Positions 53,936-62,487 of a stretch of 64,000 nucleotides of DNA are shown piece after piece. The DNA is from Azomonas tarimensis (lineage in GTDB: Bacteria; Pseudomonadota; Gammaproteobacteria; Pseudomonadales; Pseudomonadaceae), in assembly GCF_042648805.1 (NCBI RefSeq), contig NZ_JBHRXZ010000029.1:124001-188000 (forward strand). The letters are read 5' to 3'. The notes beneath the pieces were generated by a model. The model saw nothing but the letters and a program-made list of their open reading frames with translations. It did not search any database and was not told where the DNA came from. Both the position numbers and the translations under genes were made by a program. The first letter of the stretch is position 1. Each line of letters begins with the position of its first letter.

Positions 53936-54631
53936 ATGCTGCTGACACCTACTGAACTCGAACGCCTGACGCTTTACACGGCAGCCGAAATCGCCCGAAA
54001 GCGACGCGCCAAAGGGTTACGCCTCAACCATCCCGAAGCGACCGCGCTGATCGCGGACGAAATCATCGAGGGCGCCCGCGAAGGACGAAGCGTGGCGGAG
54101 CTGATCGGCTTTGGCGCCACCCTGCTCGACACCGACGCGGTGATGTCCGGGGTGGCCGAGCTGATGCCGGTACTGCAGGTCGAGGCTACTTTCCCGGACG
54201 GTACCAAGTTGGTCACGGTGCATCAGCCGATTCGGCCAGGGCGGTTGGCGCAGGGCGACTATCGCCGGCCAGGAGAACTGATTCCAGCTGACGGCGATAT
54301 CGAACTGAGCCCAGGGCGGCGCCGCTGCCGATTGAATGCGCTCAATGGGGGGGACCGGCCCATCCAGGTTGGTAGCCATTACCACTTTTTCGAGGTGAAC
54401 CGGAACCTTCGCTTCGACCGTGAGGCCGCGTTCGGTATGCATCTGGATATTCCGGCCGGCACCGCGGTGCGCTTCGAGCCAGGCGAGGAGCGCGAGATCG
54501 AGCTGGTGGCCTTCGGCGGCACTGGCGAGGTGTACGGCTTCAGCGGCCTCGCCAACGGATCGATCGCCGATCCGGCATGCAAGGCGGCCGCGTTGCAGCG
54601 AGCCCGCGATAAAAATTTCTCGGGAGCTTGA
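53936..54631 (+). CDS. ureAB: Fused urease gamma-beta subunit
   Basis: 231 residues. Residues 1-100 are the gamma subunit (LTPTELERLTLYTAAEIARKR, with LNHPEATALIADEI); residues about 110-231 are the beta subunit (PGELIPADGDIEL, VGSHYHFFEVN, IPAGTAVRFEPGEEREIELVAFGG). Most pseudomonad chromosomal ureases encode ureA and ureB separately; the fusion is of the kind known in Helicobacter UreA. It is 12 bases after ureF and ends 1 base before the ureC ATG. Confidence 0.93.
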   Translation: MLLTPTELERLTLYTAAEIARKRRAKGLRLNHPEATALIADEIIEGAREGRSVAELIGFGATLLDTDAVMSGVAELMPVLQVEATFPDGTKLVTVHQPIRPGRLAQGDYRRPGELIPADGDIELSPGRRRCRLNALNGGDRPIQVGSHYHFFEVNRNLRFDREAAFGMHLDIPAGTAVRFEPGEEREIELVAFGGTGEVYGFSGLANGSIADPACKAAALQRARDKNFSGA

Positions 54632-54632
54632 G

Positions 54633-56345
54633 ATGACCAGGATGAGCCGCAAGGCCTACGCGGAAATGTTCGGCCCCACGACCGGCGATGCGCTGCGACT
54701 AGGCGACACCTCGTTGCTGGCGGAAGTCGAGTTCGACCATGCGGTGCCGGGCGACGAATGTCTGCACGGCGGTGGCAAGACCCTGCGCGACGGCATGGGC
54801 TTGATGCCGGGTCACGACAGCGCCGACGGCGCGCTGGACATGCTGTTGTGCAACGCCACCATTATCGACCCGGTGCTGGGCGTGGTGAAGGGCGACATCG
54901 GTATAAAGGAAGGGCTGATCGTGGCCGTCGGCAAGGCCGGCAACCCGCAGATTATGGATGGCGTCACGCCTGGCCTGATCTGCGGCGTATCGACCACCGT
55001 ACGTGATGCGGAAGGGATGATCGTCACGCCAGGCGGGATCGACGTTCATGTGCATTTCGACTCGGCGCAGCTGTGCGAGCACGCGCTCGCCTCGGGGCTG
55101 ACCACGCTGATCGGCGGTTCGCTGGGGCCGATCACCGTCGGTATCGACTGCGGCGGCGAATGGAACGTCGGCAAGATGCTGCAGGCTTCGGAAGCCTGGC
55201 CGATCAACTTCGGCTTCCTCGGTCGCGGCAATTCGAGCAAGCCCGAATCGCTGCTCGGCCAACTGCGCGGCGGCTGCCTGGGGCTGAAGATCCACGAGGA
55301 CTGGGGTGCGATGCCCGCGGTGATCGATACCTGCCTGAGTGTGGCGGACCAGTACGACTTCCAGGTGCAGCTGCATACCGACACGCTGAACGAGTCCGGC
55401 TTTCTCGAAGACACCTTGGCCGCCATCGGCGACCGCACCATCCATATGTACCACACCGAAGGGGCCGGCGGCGGGCATGCGCCAGACATCATCGCAGTGG
55501 CCGGGCGGGACAACTGCCTGCCGTCGTCGACCAATCCGACCAACCCCTACACGGTGAACACCTTCGACGAACACCTGGACATGATCATGGTGTGTCATCA
55601 CCTGAATCCGAACGTCCCGGAGGACGTCGCCTTCGCCGAGTCGCGGGTCCGCGCTCAGACCATCGCGGCCGAGGACGTGTTGCACGACCTCGGCGCGATT
55701 TCGATGCTCGGCTCGGATAGCCAGGGCATGGGCCGTATAAATGAAGTCATCTGTCGGACGTGGCAGCTCGCCTCGAAGATGAAGGACCAGCGCGGCCGGC
55801 TGCCGGAGGAAAAGACGCGAATCGGCGACAACGAACGGATCAAGCGGTACATAGCCAAGTACACGCTCAACGCCGCGAAGGTGTTCGGCATCGACCGCTA
55901 CGTGGGGTCGATCGAGCCCGGCAAGCTGGCGGACCTGGTGCTGTGGCGGCCGGAATTCTTCGGCATCAAGCCAGAGGTGGTGATCAAGGGCGGTTTCATC
56001 GTCCATGCGGCGATGGGCGACTCGGCGGCCTCGCTGTACACCTGCGAGCCGCTTGCCATGCGCCCGCAGTGGGGCGCGTTCGGTGAGGCGCAGAAGGGGT
56101 TATCAGTCAACTTCGTCAGCCAGTTGGCGATCGAGCATGATGCCCGGTCCCGGCTCGGGCTGCGCAAGCAGCTGCTTCCCTGCAGCGGCACGCGGACTCT
56201 GCGCAAGTCCGACATGCTGCATAACGACGCCTGCCCGGCGATCACGGTTAATGCACAGACCTTCGAAGTCTTCGCTGACGGCGAATTGCTGACGTGTGAC
56301 CCGGCCAGCGAACTGCCGCTCACCCAGCGTTACATGCTGCGATAA
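54633..56345 (+). CDS. ureC: Urease alpha subunit (divergent)
   Basis: 570-residue Ni-dependent amidohydrolase. The metal ligands are in place: His139 and His141 (HVHF), Lys219 to be carbamylated (LKIHEDWG), His248, His274 (HTEGAGGGHAPD) and Asp362; the flap Cys321 (MVCHHLNP) is kept. The strand after HVHF reads DSAQLCEHA instead of the usual I-x-P-Q. The conserved ATTCTPG loop is replaced by a segment about 3 residues shorter (GPITVGIDCGGEW), and the pocket Ala after the Asp is Gly (SDSQGMGR). The start at 54633 has GGGAG upstream. It probably hydrolyses urea or a urea-like compound. Confidence 0.9.
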   Translation: MTRMSRKAYAEMFGPTTGDALRLGDTSLLAEVEFDHAVPGDECLHGGGKTLRDGMGLMPGHDSADGALDMLLCNATIIDPVLGVVKGDIGIKEGLIVAVGKAGNPQIMDGVTPGLICGVSTTVRDAEGMIVTPGGIDVHVHFDSAQLCEHALASGLTTLIGGSLGPITVGIDCGGEWNVGKMLQASEAWPINFGFLGRGNSSKPESLLGQLRGGCLGLKIHEDWGAMPAVIDTCLSVADQYDFQVQLHTDTLNESGFLEDTLAAIGDRTIHMYHTEGAGGGHAPDIIAVAGRDNCLPSSTNPTNPYTVNTFDEHLDMIMVCHHLNPNVPEDVAFAESRVRAQTIAAEDVLHDLGAISMLGSDSQGMGRINEVICRTWQLASKMKDQRGRLPEEKTRIGDNERIKRYIAKYTLNAAKVFGIDRYVGSIEPGKLADLVLWRPEFFGIKPEVVIKGGFIVHAAMGDSAASLYTCEPLAMRPQWGAFGEAQKGLSVNFVSQLAIEHDARSRLGLRKQLLPCSGTRTLRKSDMLHNDACPAITVNAQTFEVFADGELLTCDPASELPLTQRYMLR

Positions 56346-56363
56346 CGATAAAAGGAGAGCCAA

Positions 56364-57035
56364 GTGACCATGCCACTGCCCGATCATCCTTCCATTCTTT
56401 CGGCCGATCCGGCTGGGCGCCAGCTGAGCGCAGCCCGCGTCGGCATCGGCGGTCCGGTCGGTTCCGGCAAGACGCGTCTGCTCGAGCGACTGATCCCGCG
56501 CTTGCTCGAGCGCAATGTGCAGCTCGCCGTCATCACAAATGATCTGGTGACCCGCGAGGATGCCGAGCGTATCCAGCGTAGCGGGTTGATCGACCCGCAA
56601 CGTGTGCGTGCGGTGGAAACTGGGGCCTGTCCACACACCGCAATACGTGAGGACCCGACGGTCAACCAGCAGATGGCTGACGAACTGGAACTCGCCTTTC
56701 CGGGGCTTGAGTTGGTACTGATCGAGTCGGGTGGAGATAATCTCGCTTCGACCTTTTCGCTGGACTTGGTGGATTACTGGATCTTCGTCATCGATGTCTC
56801 CGGCGGCGATGATATTCCACGAAAACGTGGGCCTGGCGTGCTCGGTTGCGACCTGTTGGTGATCAACAAGCAGGACCTTGCGCCATACGTCGGCGTGGAT
56901 TTGGAGCGCATGCGCCGGGAAGCCGGCGAGGCGCGTGGGCACAAGCCTGTGCTGTTCACGAACTGCGCAACAGGCGAGGGCGTCGACGAAGTGGTCGATG
57001 TGATCTGCTCCGCTGTGCTGTTTCGCGCCGCATGA
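56364..57035 (+). CDS. ureG: Urease accessory GTPase UreG
   Basis: 223 residues (GTG start after AAAGGAGAG). P-loop GGPVGSGKT near residue 29, switch-like TNDLVTREDAE, the nickel CPH motif in GACPHTAIREDPT near 88, and NKQDLAPYVGVDL as guanine-specificity motif. It drives GTP-dependent nickel insertion with UreE, UreF and UreD. Its stop overlaps the ureD ATG by 4 bases. Confidence 0.93.
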   Translation: MTMPLPDHPSILSADPAGRQLSAARVGIGGPVGSGKTRLLERLIPRLLERNVQLAVITNDLVTREDAERIQRSGLIDPQRVRAVETGACPHTAIREDPTVNQQMADELELAFPGLELVLIESGGDNLASTFSLDLVDYWIFVIDVSGGDDIPRKRGPGVLGCDLLVINKQDLAPYVGVDLERMRREAGEARGHKPVLFTNCATGEGVDEVVDVICSAVLFRAA

Positions 57036-57910
57036 ACGCGCCAGTGTCAGGAGTGGCTTCCTTGCTGCCGGCGCAGGCGCGTCTGGCATTCACCCGCTCC
57101 CCCGATGGCGTGACCTTTCTTGCCCGCCAGCAGGTGAGTTATCCCTACCACGTCGGGCGGGTGCTGCGGCTGCCGACCGACCCCGAGCCGATGGCCACGG
57201 TTCTACTGCAGTCCTGCTCGGGAGGCATTTTCGAAGGTGAAGAACTGGGGCTTTCCGTCTCGGTCGGACCGGGTGCGATGGCGCACCTGTCCACCGGCGC
57301 TTCCACGATCGTTCATGGTATGCGAGAGGGGGAGGCCCGCCAGCGCACCTGCCTGGAAGTCGGCGCGAATGCCCTGCTCGAATACCTGCCCAAGCCAACA
57401 GTCCTGTTTTCCAGGGCGCAGTTGCTGAACGAAGTCGATGTAAGCCTGAGCCCCCAGGCAAGCTTGCTTCTCTGGGATGTCTGTATGGCTCATGGACCGG
57501 GCGGTGATCTTGAGCGCTTCGGTCATTACCACAGCGTGACACGGGTCCGGGATTCGGAGGGACGCCTTCAGGTTCTCGACCGAATGCGCATACAAGGAGC
57601 CGATCTAGGCGAGCCGCGGACGGGGATAAACGGAGGTTTCGGCACGCTGGGCACATTTTTCATTTTAACGCGTAAGGTAAATGCGTCTTTACTGGTCGAA
57701 TATATCCGCAACGTTTCATTCGCCGATGAAGAAGTATATGTCGGAACAAGCGAGCTTCCCGGAAATAATGGTGTCTGGGTAAGGGTCCTGGCGAAAAGTG
57801 CTGTGGTCATGGCGAAACAACTAAAGTGTATCCGCGGGTCAATACGTCCCTTGCTGATGGACGCGTTGGAGGCAAAGCCGGCGCGTTCCGGTTTGGCAGG
57901 CGTACGTTAG
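57032..57910 (+). CDS. ureD: Urease accessory protein UreD
   Basis: 292 residues, beta-rich scaffold of the UreDFG activation complex: QVSYPYHVGRVLRLP near 34, CSGGIFEGEELGLSVSVGPGAMAHLSTGASTIVHGM near 62-97 and LEYLPKPTVLFSRAQL near 115. It is the last gene of the urease operon, whereas in classic pseudomonad operons ureD comes first. The end is followed by an AT-rich gap. Confidence 0.9.
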   Translation: MNAPVSGVASLLPAQARLAFTRSPDGVTFLARQQVSYPYHVGRVLRLPTDPEPMATVLLQSCSGGIFEGEELGLSVSVGPGAMAHLSTGASTIVHGMREGEARQRTCLEVGANALLEYLPKPTVLFSRAQLLNEVDVSLSPQASLLLWDVCMAHGPGGDLERFGHYHSVTRVRDSEGRLQVLDRMRIQGADLGEPRTGINGGFGTLGTFFILTRKVNASLLVEYIRNVSFADEEVYVGTSELPGNNGVWVRVLAKSAVVMAKQLKCIRGSIRPLLMDALEAKPARSGLAGVR

Positions 57911-58108
57911 ATTTTCGCCATGACAGTCCTGATGAAGTTCCTTCCATGAATACTTCCGAATTATTTGGAGGAGTCAAAGTGGGCTAGAGTTATGCGGATT
58001 GTTGATTACATAACCTGTTGATTTAAAAGGATTTATAAATAAAAAACTTTTCTAGAATATTCTCGAGAAGCGGGTGCTGCTGTGCTGTTTGTTTGCGAAT
58101 TAAAGTGT

Positions 58109-58145
58109 TGTAAACAAGTGGTGCGTGATGCACTTGGTTGGGGCA
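58109..58145 (+). promoter_or_regulatory. Two NtrC-like enhancer sites upstream of urtA
   Basis: Against TGCACC-N5-GGTGCA, 58129-58145 (TGCACT-TGGTT-GGGGCA) matches 10 of 12 and 58109-58125 (TGTAAA-CAAGT-GGTGCG) 8 of 12. Centres are 20 bases apart, two helical turns, at about -160 and -140 from the predicted start, a normal NtrC enhancer position. Confidence 0.6.
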
Positions 58146-58250
58146 ATAAATCGGCCGGAATTTCGAATAATTAGAGTGCATAGTGTGGGGGATTGATCTA
58201 AGTATATAGAAGCATTGGAAAAAATAATTCTTCCCAGGAGTTATGGCTTT

Positions 58251-58266
58251 TGGCACGGCTACTGCA
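58251..58266 (+). promoter_or_regulatory. Sigma-54 promoter of the urt operon
   Basis: TGGCAC-GGCTA-CTGCA: perfect -24 box, 4 of 5 in the -12 box, correct GG-N10-GC spacing. Predicted start near 58277, 53 bases before urtA. Confidence 0.83.
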
Positions 58267-58329
58267 ACTTGTTGAGTGTAATCAAAGCCTCACGTGACAA
58301 CTTTATTCAGAGGATCAAGGGAGCAAATT

Positions 58330-59640
58330 ATGAGCACTACAAGACGCCGATTTCTTCGTAATGCCTCCATTACCGCGGCGGCAGCGGTTGCTGCGCCGAG
58401 CATCTTCATTCCTTCCGCGCGCGAGGCTTGGGGGGCAACGCTTGATACCGGCAAGCCGATCAAGGTCGGTGTTCTGTTCTCGCTCACTGGTGGGCTGGCG
58501 GTGCCAGAGGAAGACTCGGCCCTGGTCATGCAATACGCCATTGACGAGATCAATGCGGCGGGGGGCATCAATGGGTCACCGATCGAGCCGATCATCATCG
58601 ACGCCATGTCGGACATGAACGTCTATGCCCAGAGAATGCGCGAGCTGATTATGCGAGACAAGGTGATCTCGGTGTTCGGCTGCTATACCTCGGCGAGCCG
58701 CAAGGCCGTGCTACCCACGGTGATGAGCCAGAACAACCTTCTGTTCTACCCGACCTGCTACGAGGGGGCGGAGTGCACGCAGAACACGGTCTGTACTGGG
58801 CCGCTGGCCAATCAGCACTCCAAGGACCTGATCCCTTACATGGTGGAAAACTTCGGCAAACGGGTCTTCTTCGTGGGATCCAACTACGTTTGGCCAAAGG
58901 AATCGAACAAGAACGCGCGGATCTGGCTGGAACAGGCTGGGGGTGAATTGCTAGGCGAGGAATACATCCCGCTGGGTAGCTCCGAATTCGGCCCGGTCTT
59001 GAACAAGATCCGCGCGGCCAAGCCGGATTTCATCTTTTCCACGGTGGTCGGCTCCTCCGATATCGCCTTCCATCGCCAGTTCCGCCAGGCCGGCTTAAGT
59101 GCGGACTCGATGCCGATCGCCTCGCTGACCACTGGTGAGATCGAAACCCGTGCGATGGGCAACGAGTATGGCGCGGGTCATTTCCTTTCGGCGCCATATT
59201 TTCAGGCACTGGATAACCCGACCAACCAGCGTTTTGTCGAAAACTTCCTCAGCAGCAAATACGGCAAGAACGGCACCACACACTACAACATGGAGGAAAC
59301 CTATACCTCCGCGTATGTGTTCAAGGCCGCACTGGAACGAGCGATCGCGCAGCACGGGATGGAAGAGGTAACGCCCAGGTTGATTCGGGACGCCGCGGCG
59401 GGAGTGCGCCTGGAAGCGGACATCTCACCCGAAGGCCCTACCTGGATCGACGAGCAGAACTTCAATACCTGGCTGGTCCCGAAGATCGGCCAGTGCCAGT
59501 CCGACGGCAGCTTCAAGATCGTCAAGCAAGCCAGCGAGCACGTTGCGCCCGAGCCTTTTTCCATCTACCCGGATGCCGGCATCTGCACGGCCGAAGGTCT
59601 GCAGTTACCGAACGGTTCGGTTCGCACGAACGTGATCTGA
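58330..59640 (+). CDS. urtA: Urea/short-chain amide ABC transporter, substrate-binding protein
   Basis: 436 residues with a twin-arginine signal (TRRRFLRNASI, hydrophobic stretch, cut near residue 36), so it is exported folded to the periplasm. Type I binding-protein fold of the HAAT/LIV family: GVLFSLTGGLAVPEEDS, FGCYTSASRKAVLP and LLFYPTCYEGAECTQN. The same motifs occur in AmiC, so sensor and receptor are relatives. UrtA (urea) and FmdD (formamide, acetamide) are not told apart by sequence alone. An AGGGAG box precedes the ATG at 58330. Confidence 0.9.
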   Translation: MSTTRRRFLRNASITAAAAVAAPSIFIPSAREAWGATLDTGKPIKVGVLFSLTGGLAVPEEDSALVMQYAIDEINAAGGINGSPIEPIIIDAMSDMNVYAQRMRELIMRDKVISVFGCYTSASRKAVLPTVMSQNNLLFYPTCYEGAECTQNTVCTGPLANQHSKDLIPYMVENFGKRVFFVGSNYVWPKESNKNARIWLEQAGGELLGEEYIPLGSSEFGPVLNKIRAAKPDFIFSTVVGSSDIAFHRQFRQAGLSADSMPIASLTTGEIETRAMGNEYGAGHFLSAPYFQALDNPTNQRFVENFLSSKYGKNGTTHYNMEETYTSAYVFKAALERAIAQHGMEEVTPRLIRDAAAGVRLEADISPEGPTWIDEQNFNTWLVPKIGQCQSDGSFKIVKQASEHVAPEPFSIYPDAGICTAEGLQLPNGSVRTNVI

Positions 59641-59697
59641 CGCCCCCTAGAACGGGCCGGCCTGCCCGGCCCACTACGTATTGAGAGAGGAAAAGGC

Positions 59698-60579
59698 ATG
59701 GATTTCGCGTGGGTTTCCTTCGCAAATTCGCTGGTGCTGGGGTTGAGCATCGGCAGCATATGGCTGATCGCCGCGTTGGGGCTGACCATCATTTATGGCA
59801 CGGCGGGGGTGATCAACATGGCCCACGGCGAGTTCATCATGCTCGGGGCCTACAGCGCCTACTGCCTGCAGGCCTTCCTGGGCGTGCCGTTCCTTTTGTG
59901 CCTGCCACTGTCCTTCGTGATCGTCGGGCTGATCGGTCTGGTAATCGAGAGGGTACTGGTTCGATACCTCTATGCGCGTCCCCTGGACACGCTACTGGCG
60001 ACCTGGGGGGTCTCGCTGGTGCTGATGCAGGGCATACGCATCATTTTCGGCAGCGAGCCCAAATACATCAGCATGCCAGAGTTTCTCTCCAGCAATTTAA
60101 TGCTTGGGCCGCTGAGCCTCTCAAGCTTTCGCATCTTTCTGATGGTTGGCGCGGTGTTGCTGGTCGGCGCGACCTGGTACCTGATCTACCGTACCCATTT
60201 CGGCATCAAGATCCGCGCCGTCACCCAGAACAAGGAGATGGCCGCCTCGTTCGGTATCAATTCGAGCCGGATCTACATGTACACCTTTGCCCTGGGCTCA
60301 GGGCTGGCGGGCCTGGCCGGCGCGCTGTTCGCGGCATTGAACATCGTCTTGCCGACCATGGGAGCCGGCTATGTGGTCGAGTCGTTCCTGGTTGTCGTCA
60401 CCGGCGGGGGCGCGTTGGCCGGCAGCGTGGCGGCAGCGGCGCTGATGGGTGAGATCCAGTCGGTGTTCGCCTTCTTCTTCAACTCCACCTTTGCCCGCTT
60501 CCTGCTGTTCATTCTTATCGTGATTTTCCTCCGATTCCGTCCGCAGGGACTGTTCGCTGCCGGAGCCACACGTCGATGA
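59698..60579 (+). CDS. urtB: Urea/amide ABC transporter permease (LivH/UrtB type)
   Basis: 293 residues, about eight membrane segments, LivH-like: GLTIIYGTAGVINMAHGEFIMLGAYSAY near residue 28, then KIRAVTQNKEMAASFGINSSR, the coupling helix. Urea-type UrtB proteins of proteobacteria commonly carry a large N-terminal extension; it is absent here, which is nearer to the amide-type FmdE. It is 57 bases after urtA and overlaps urtC by 4. Confidence 0.88.
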   Translation: MDFAWVSFANSLVLGLSIGSIWLIAALGLTIIYGTAGVINMAHGEFIMLGAYSAYCLQAFLGVPFLLCLPLSFVIVGLIGLVIERVLVRYLYARPLDTLLATWGVSLVLMQGIRIIFGSEPKYISMPEFLSSNLMLGPLSLSSFRIFLMVGAVLLVGATWYLIYRTHFGIKIRAVTQNKEMAASFGINSSRIYMYTFALGSGLAGLAGALFAALNIVLPTMGAGYVVESFLVVVTGGGALAGSVAAAALMGEIQSVFAFFFNSTFARFLLFILIVIFLRFRPQGLFAAGATRR

Positions 60580-61736
60580 ACAACGCGTACCGCCCGACCC
60601 AACTTGCTGCATCGGAGGCGAAGTCAATGCCAGCCCGCAATCTCTACCATGACAAGCGTGCCCAGTGGGCGCTCTACCTGGCCTTTTTCGGTGTGCTCGC
60701 CTTGGTCATGTCCACCGTCGAAGACGCGTTTCTGCTCAACCAGCTCGCGATCTACGGCGTCTACGGCCTGCTGGCGATGTCGATCAGCCTGTGCTGGGGC
60801 ATTGGCGGCATCCTCAACTTGGGCCAGGGAGTGTCCTTTGGGCTGGCTGCATACTGCACGGCCATGACGATGCAGATGCAGTCCCAGGATCCAGAGATGA
60901 GTCCCGTCCCGCCCTTCATGCTGAACAATGGCCTGGAGCTGCTGCCATGGTTCTGGGAGCCGTTCTGGAGCACGGGTGGAGGATTGTTCCTGGCATTGGC
61001 CATACCGACTGCATTCTGCCTGTTGTTCGGTGGGCTTATGTTTCAGGCCCGCGTCTCGGGGCCGTTCTTCGCGATCATCTCGTTGGCCATGCTCAGCGCG
61101 ATCTATACGCTGGTGATCGACGTGCAGCCCTATACCAACGGCGTCAACGGGATCAGCCCGCCCATGCCCTTGGAAGTCTTCGGAACCATGCTCGACCCCT
61201 ATTCGCCGACCGTATTCTGGCTGGTGTTCGTCCTGCTGGCCGTCCTGACTTTGCTGGCCAAACTGCTGATACAGAGCAAGTTCGGGCAGGTCGTCAAGGC
61301 ACTGAAAAACGATCCGGAACGGGTGCGCTTCCTGGGTTACAGCGTGGCGCTTTACGAGACGCTGATCTACACCATCTCGGGCTTCATCGCCGCAGTGGCC
61401 GGCTGTTGTTTCGCCCTGCTGATGCAGTACGTGTCGCCAGCGCAATTCGACGTAGCCTTCAGTATCACAATGGTGATCTGGGCAGGTATCGGAGGTCGCC
61501 TGTCGCTTTTGGGCGCGATCATCGGTGCGTTTTTGATCCAGGGCGGGCAGAGCTATCTGGGCGACTCCTTCCTCAACACCTGGGTACTGATCCTGGGCTT
61601 CTTTTTCATCCTGGTGGTGCGTTTTCTACCGAGTGGCCTGGCAGGCCTGCTCGAGATGCTCCTCGCCCGACTCCCGTCGGGACGTTCGAAACCTCGCGAA
61701 TCGACCAAGTCGCGGTCGCTCAAGGTAGGAGGTTGA
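60576..61736 (+). CDS. urtC: Urea/amide ABC transporter permease (LivM/UrtC type)
   Basis: 386 residues, about ten membrane segments. AMSISLCWGIGGILNLGQGVSFGLAAY is the LivM signature; GQVVKALKNDPERVRFLGYSVALYE is the coupling region. The N terminus of about 30 residues is polar. The C-terminal tail is basic. It pairs with UrtB to form the inner-membrane channel. It ends 1 base before urtD. Confidence 0.88.
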   Translation: MNNAYRPTQLAASEAKSMPARNLYHDKRAQWALYLAFFGVLALVMSTVEDAFLLNQLAIYGVYGLLAMSISLCWGIGGILNLGQGVSFGLAAYCTAMTMQMQSQDPEMSPVPPFMLNNGLELLPWFWEPFWSTGGGLFLALAIPTAFCLLFGGLMFQARVSGPFFAIISLAMLSAIYTLVIDVQPYTNGVNGISPPMPLEVFGTMLDPYSPTVFWLVFVLLAVLTLLAKLLIQSKFGQVVKALKNDPERVRFLGYSVALYETLIYTISGFIAAVAGCCFALLMQYVSPAQFDVAFSITMVIWAGIGGRLSLLGAIIGAFLIQGGQSYLGDSFLNTWVLILGFFFILVVRFLPSGLAGLLEMLLARLPSGRSKPRESTKSRSLKVGG

Positions 61737-61737
61737 T

Positions 61738-62487
61738 ATGCCGGGTGTATTGGAAATCCGTGACCTTCATAAAAAGTTCGACACCCACCATGTGATCAAC
61801 GGCTTCAGCTTGGATGTGGTGGAAGGCACCTTGTCCTGCCTGGTCGGTCCCAACGGCGCCGGCAAGACCACGTTGATGGACTTGATCAGCGGTCGCCTGA
61901 AACCCACCAGCGGAAGCGTGAATTTCCGCGGCTTCGAGCTCACCGGTATGAGCGAGAACCAGATCGCCAAGTGCGGAGTGGGGCGCAAGTTCCAGGTACC
62001 GGCGGTGTTCAAGGATCTTTCCGTTGAGGAAAACCTTGAGGTTGCCTACAGCCACGTGACCAACCCGATCCGCAATATGTTCCGGTTCAGCGATGCGGGC
62101 ATGAAGCGGCGCCTGGACGAAGTTTGTTTGCTGGTCGGCCTACAGGATCGGCTACACACCGAGGCTGGGTTGCTTTCCCACGGCGAAACCCAGTGGCTGG
62201 AGATCGGCATGGTACTGATGCAAGAGCCGCAGTTGCTCCTGCTCGACGAGCCGATTGCGGGCATGACCGAAGTGGAGGTGGAAAAAACGGCGCGTTTGCT
62301 GCGCGAGATCCGCAAGAGTGCCACGCTGATCGTGGTCGAGCATGACATGGGCTTCGTCAGGCAGATTGCCGACGTGGTCACGGTCATGCACATGGGCAGC
62401 CTGCTGGCGCAGGGACGCATCGACGAGATCGAGGCCGACCCCAAGGTCCGCGATGTCTACCTGGGGACCGAAGAGGAGATTGCCTGA
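61738..62487 (+). CDS. urtD: Urea/amide ABC transporter ATP-binding protein (LivG/UrtD type)
   Basis: 249 residues: Walker A GPNGAGKTT near residue 37, LSHGETQWLEIGMVL as a variant ABC signature, Walker B LLLLDEPIAGMT and H-loop VVEHDMGFV. LivG/UrtD subgroup with a variant LSHG rather than LSGG, normal for this group. The stop shares bases with the urtE ATG (TGATG). Confidence 0.9.
   Translation: MPGVLEIRDLHKKFDTHHVINGFSLDVVEGTLSCLVGPNGAGKTTLMDLISGRLKPTSGSVNFRGFELTGMSENQIAKCGVGRKFQVPAVFKDLSVEENLEVAYSHVTNPIRNMFRFSDAGMKRRLDEVCLLVGLQDRLHTEAGLLSHGETQWLEIGMVLMQEPQLLLLDEPIAGMTEVEVEKTARLLREIRKSATLIVVEHDMGFVRQIADVVTVMHMGSLLAQGRIDEIEADPKVRDVYLGTEEEIA

Larger units (their letters stand above)
57911..58329 (+). 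other. AT-rich intergenic regulatory region before urtA
   Basis: About 420 bases, markedly AT-richer than the surrounding genes. It contains the NtrC-like pair and the sigma-54 promoter listed separately. CTTTTCTAGAA and TTCTCGAGAAG near 58048-58071 form an imperfect hairpin without a T tail. No terminator or ANTAR-like hairpin pair is seen before urtA. A short 77-codon frame on the minus strand has no support. Confidence 0.6.

Noticed and set aside
54699..56006. 435-codon frame opposite ureC
   Set aside because: Antisense shadow; ureC is supported by catalytic motifs throughout.
58023..58256. 77-codon minus-strand frame in the urtA upstream region
   Set aside because: AT-rich chance frame crossing the NtrC-like sites; no ribosome site or family.
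57911..58329. A second ANTAR-type leader before urtA
   Set aside because: No terminator and no paired AnnGnn hairpins between the predicted start near 58277 and urtA.
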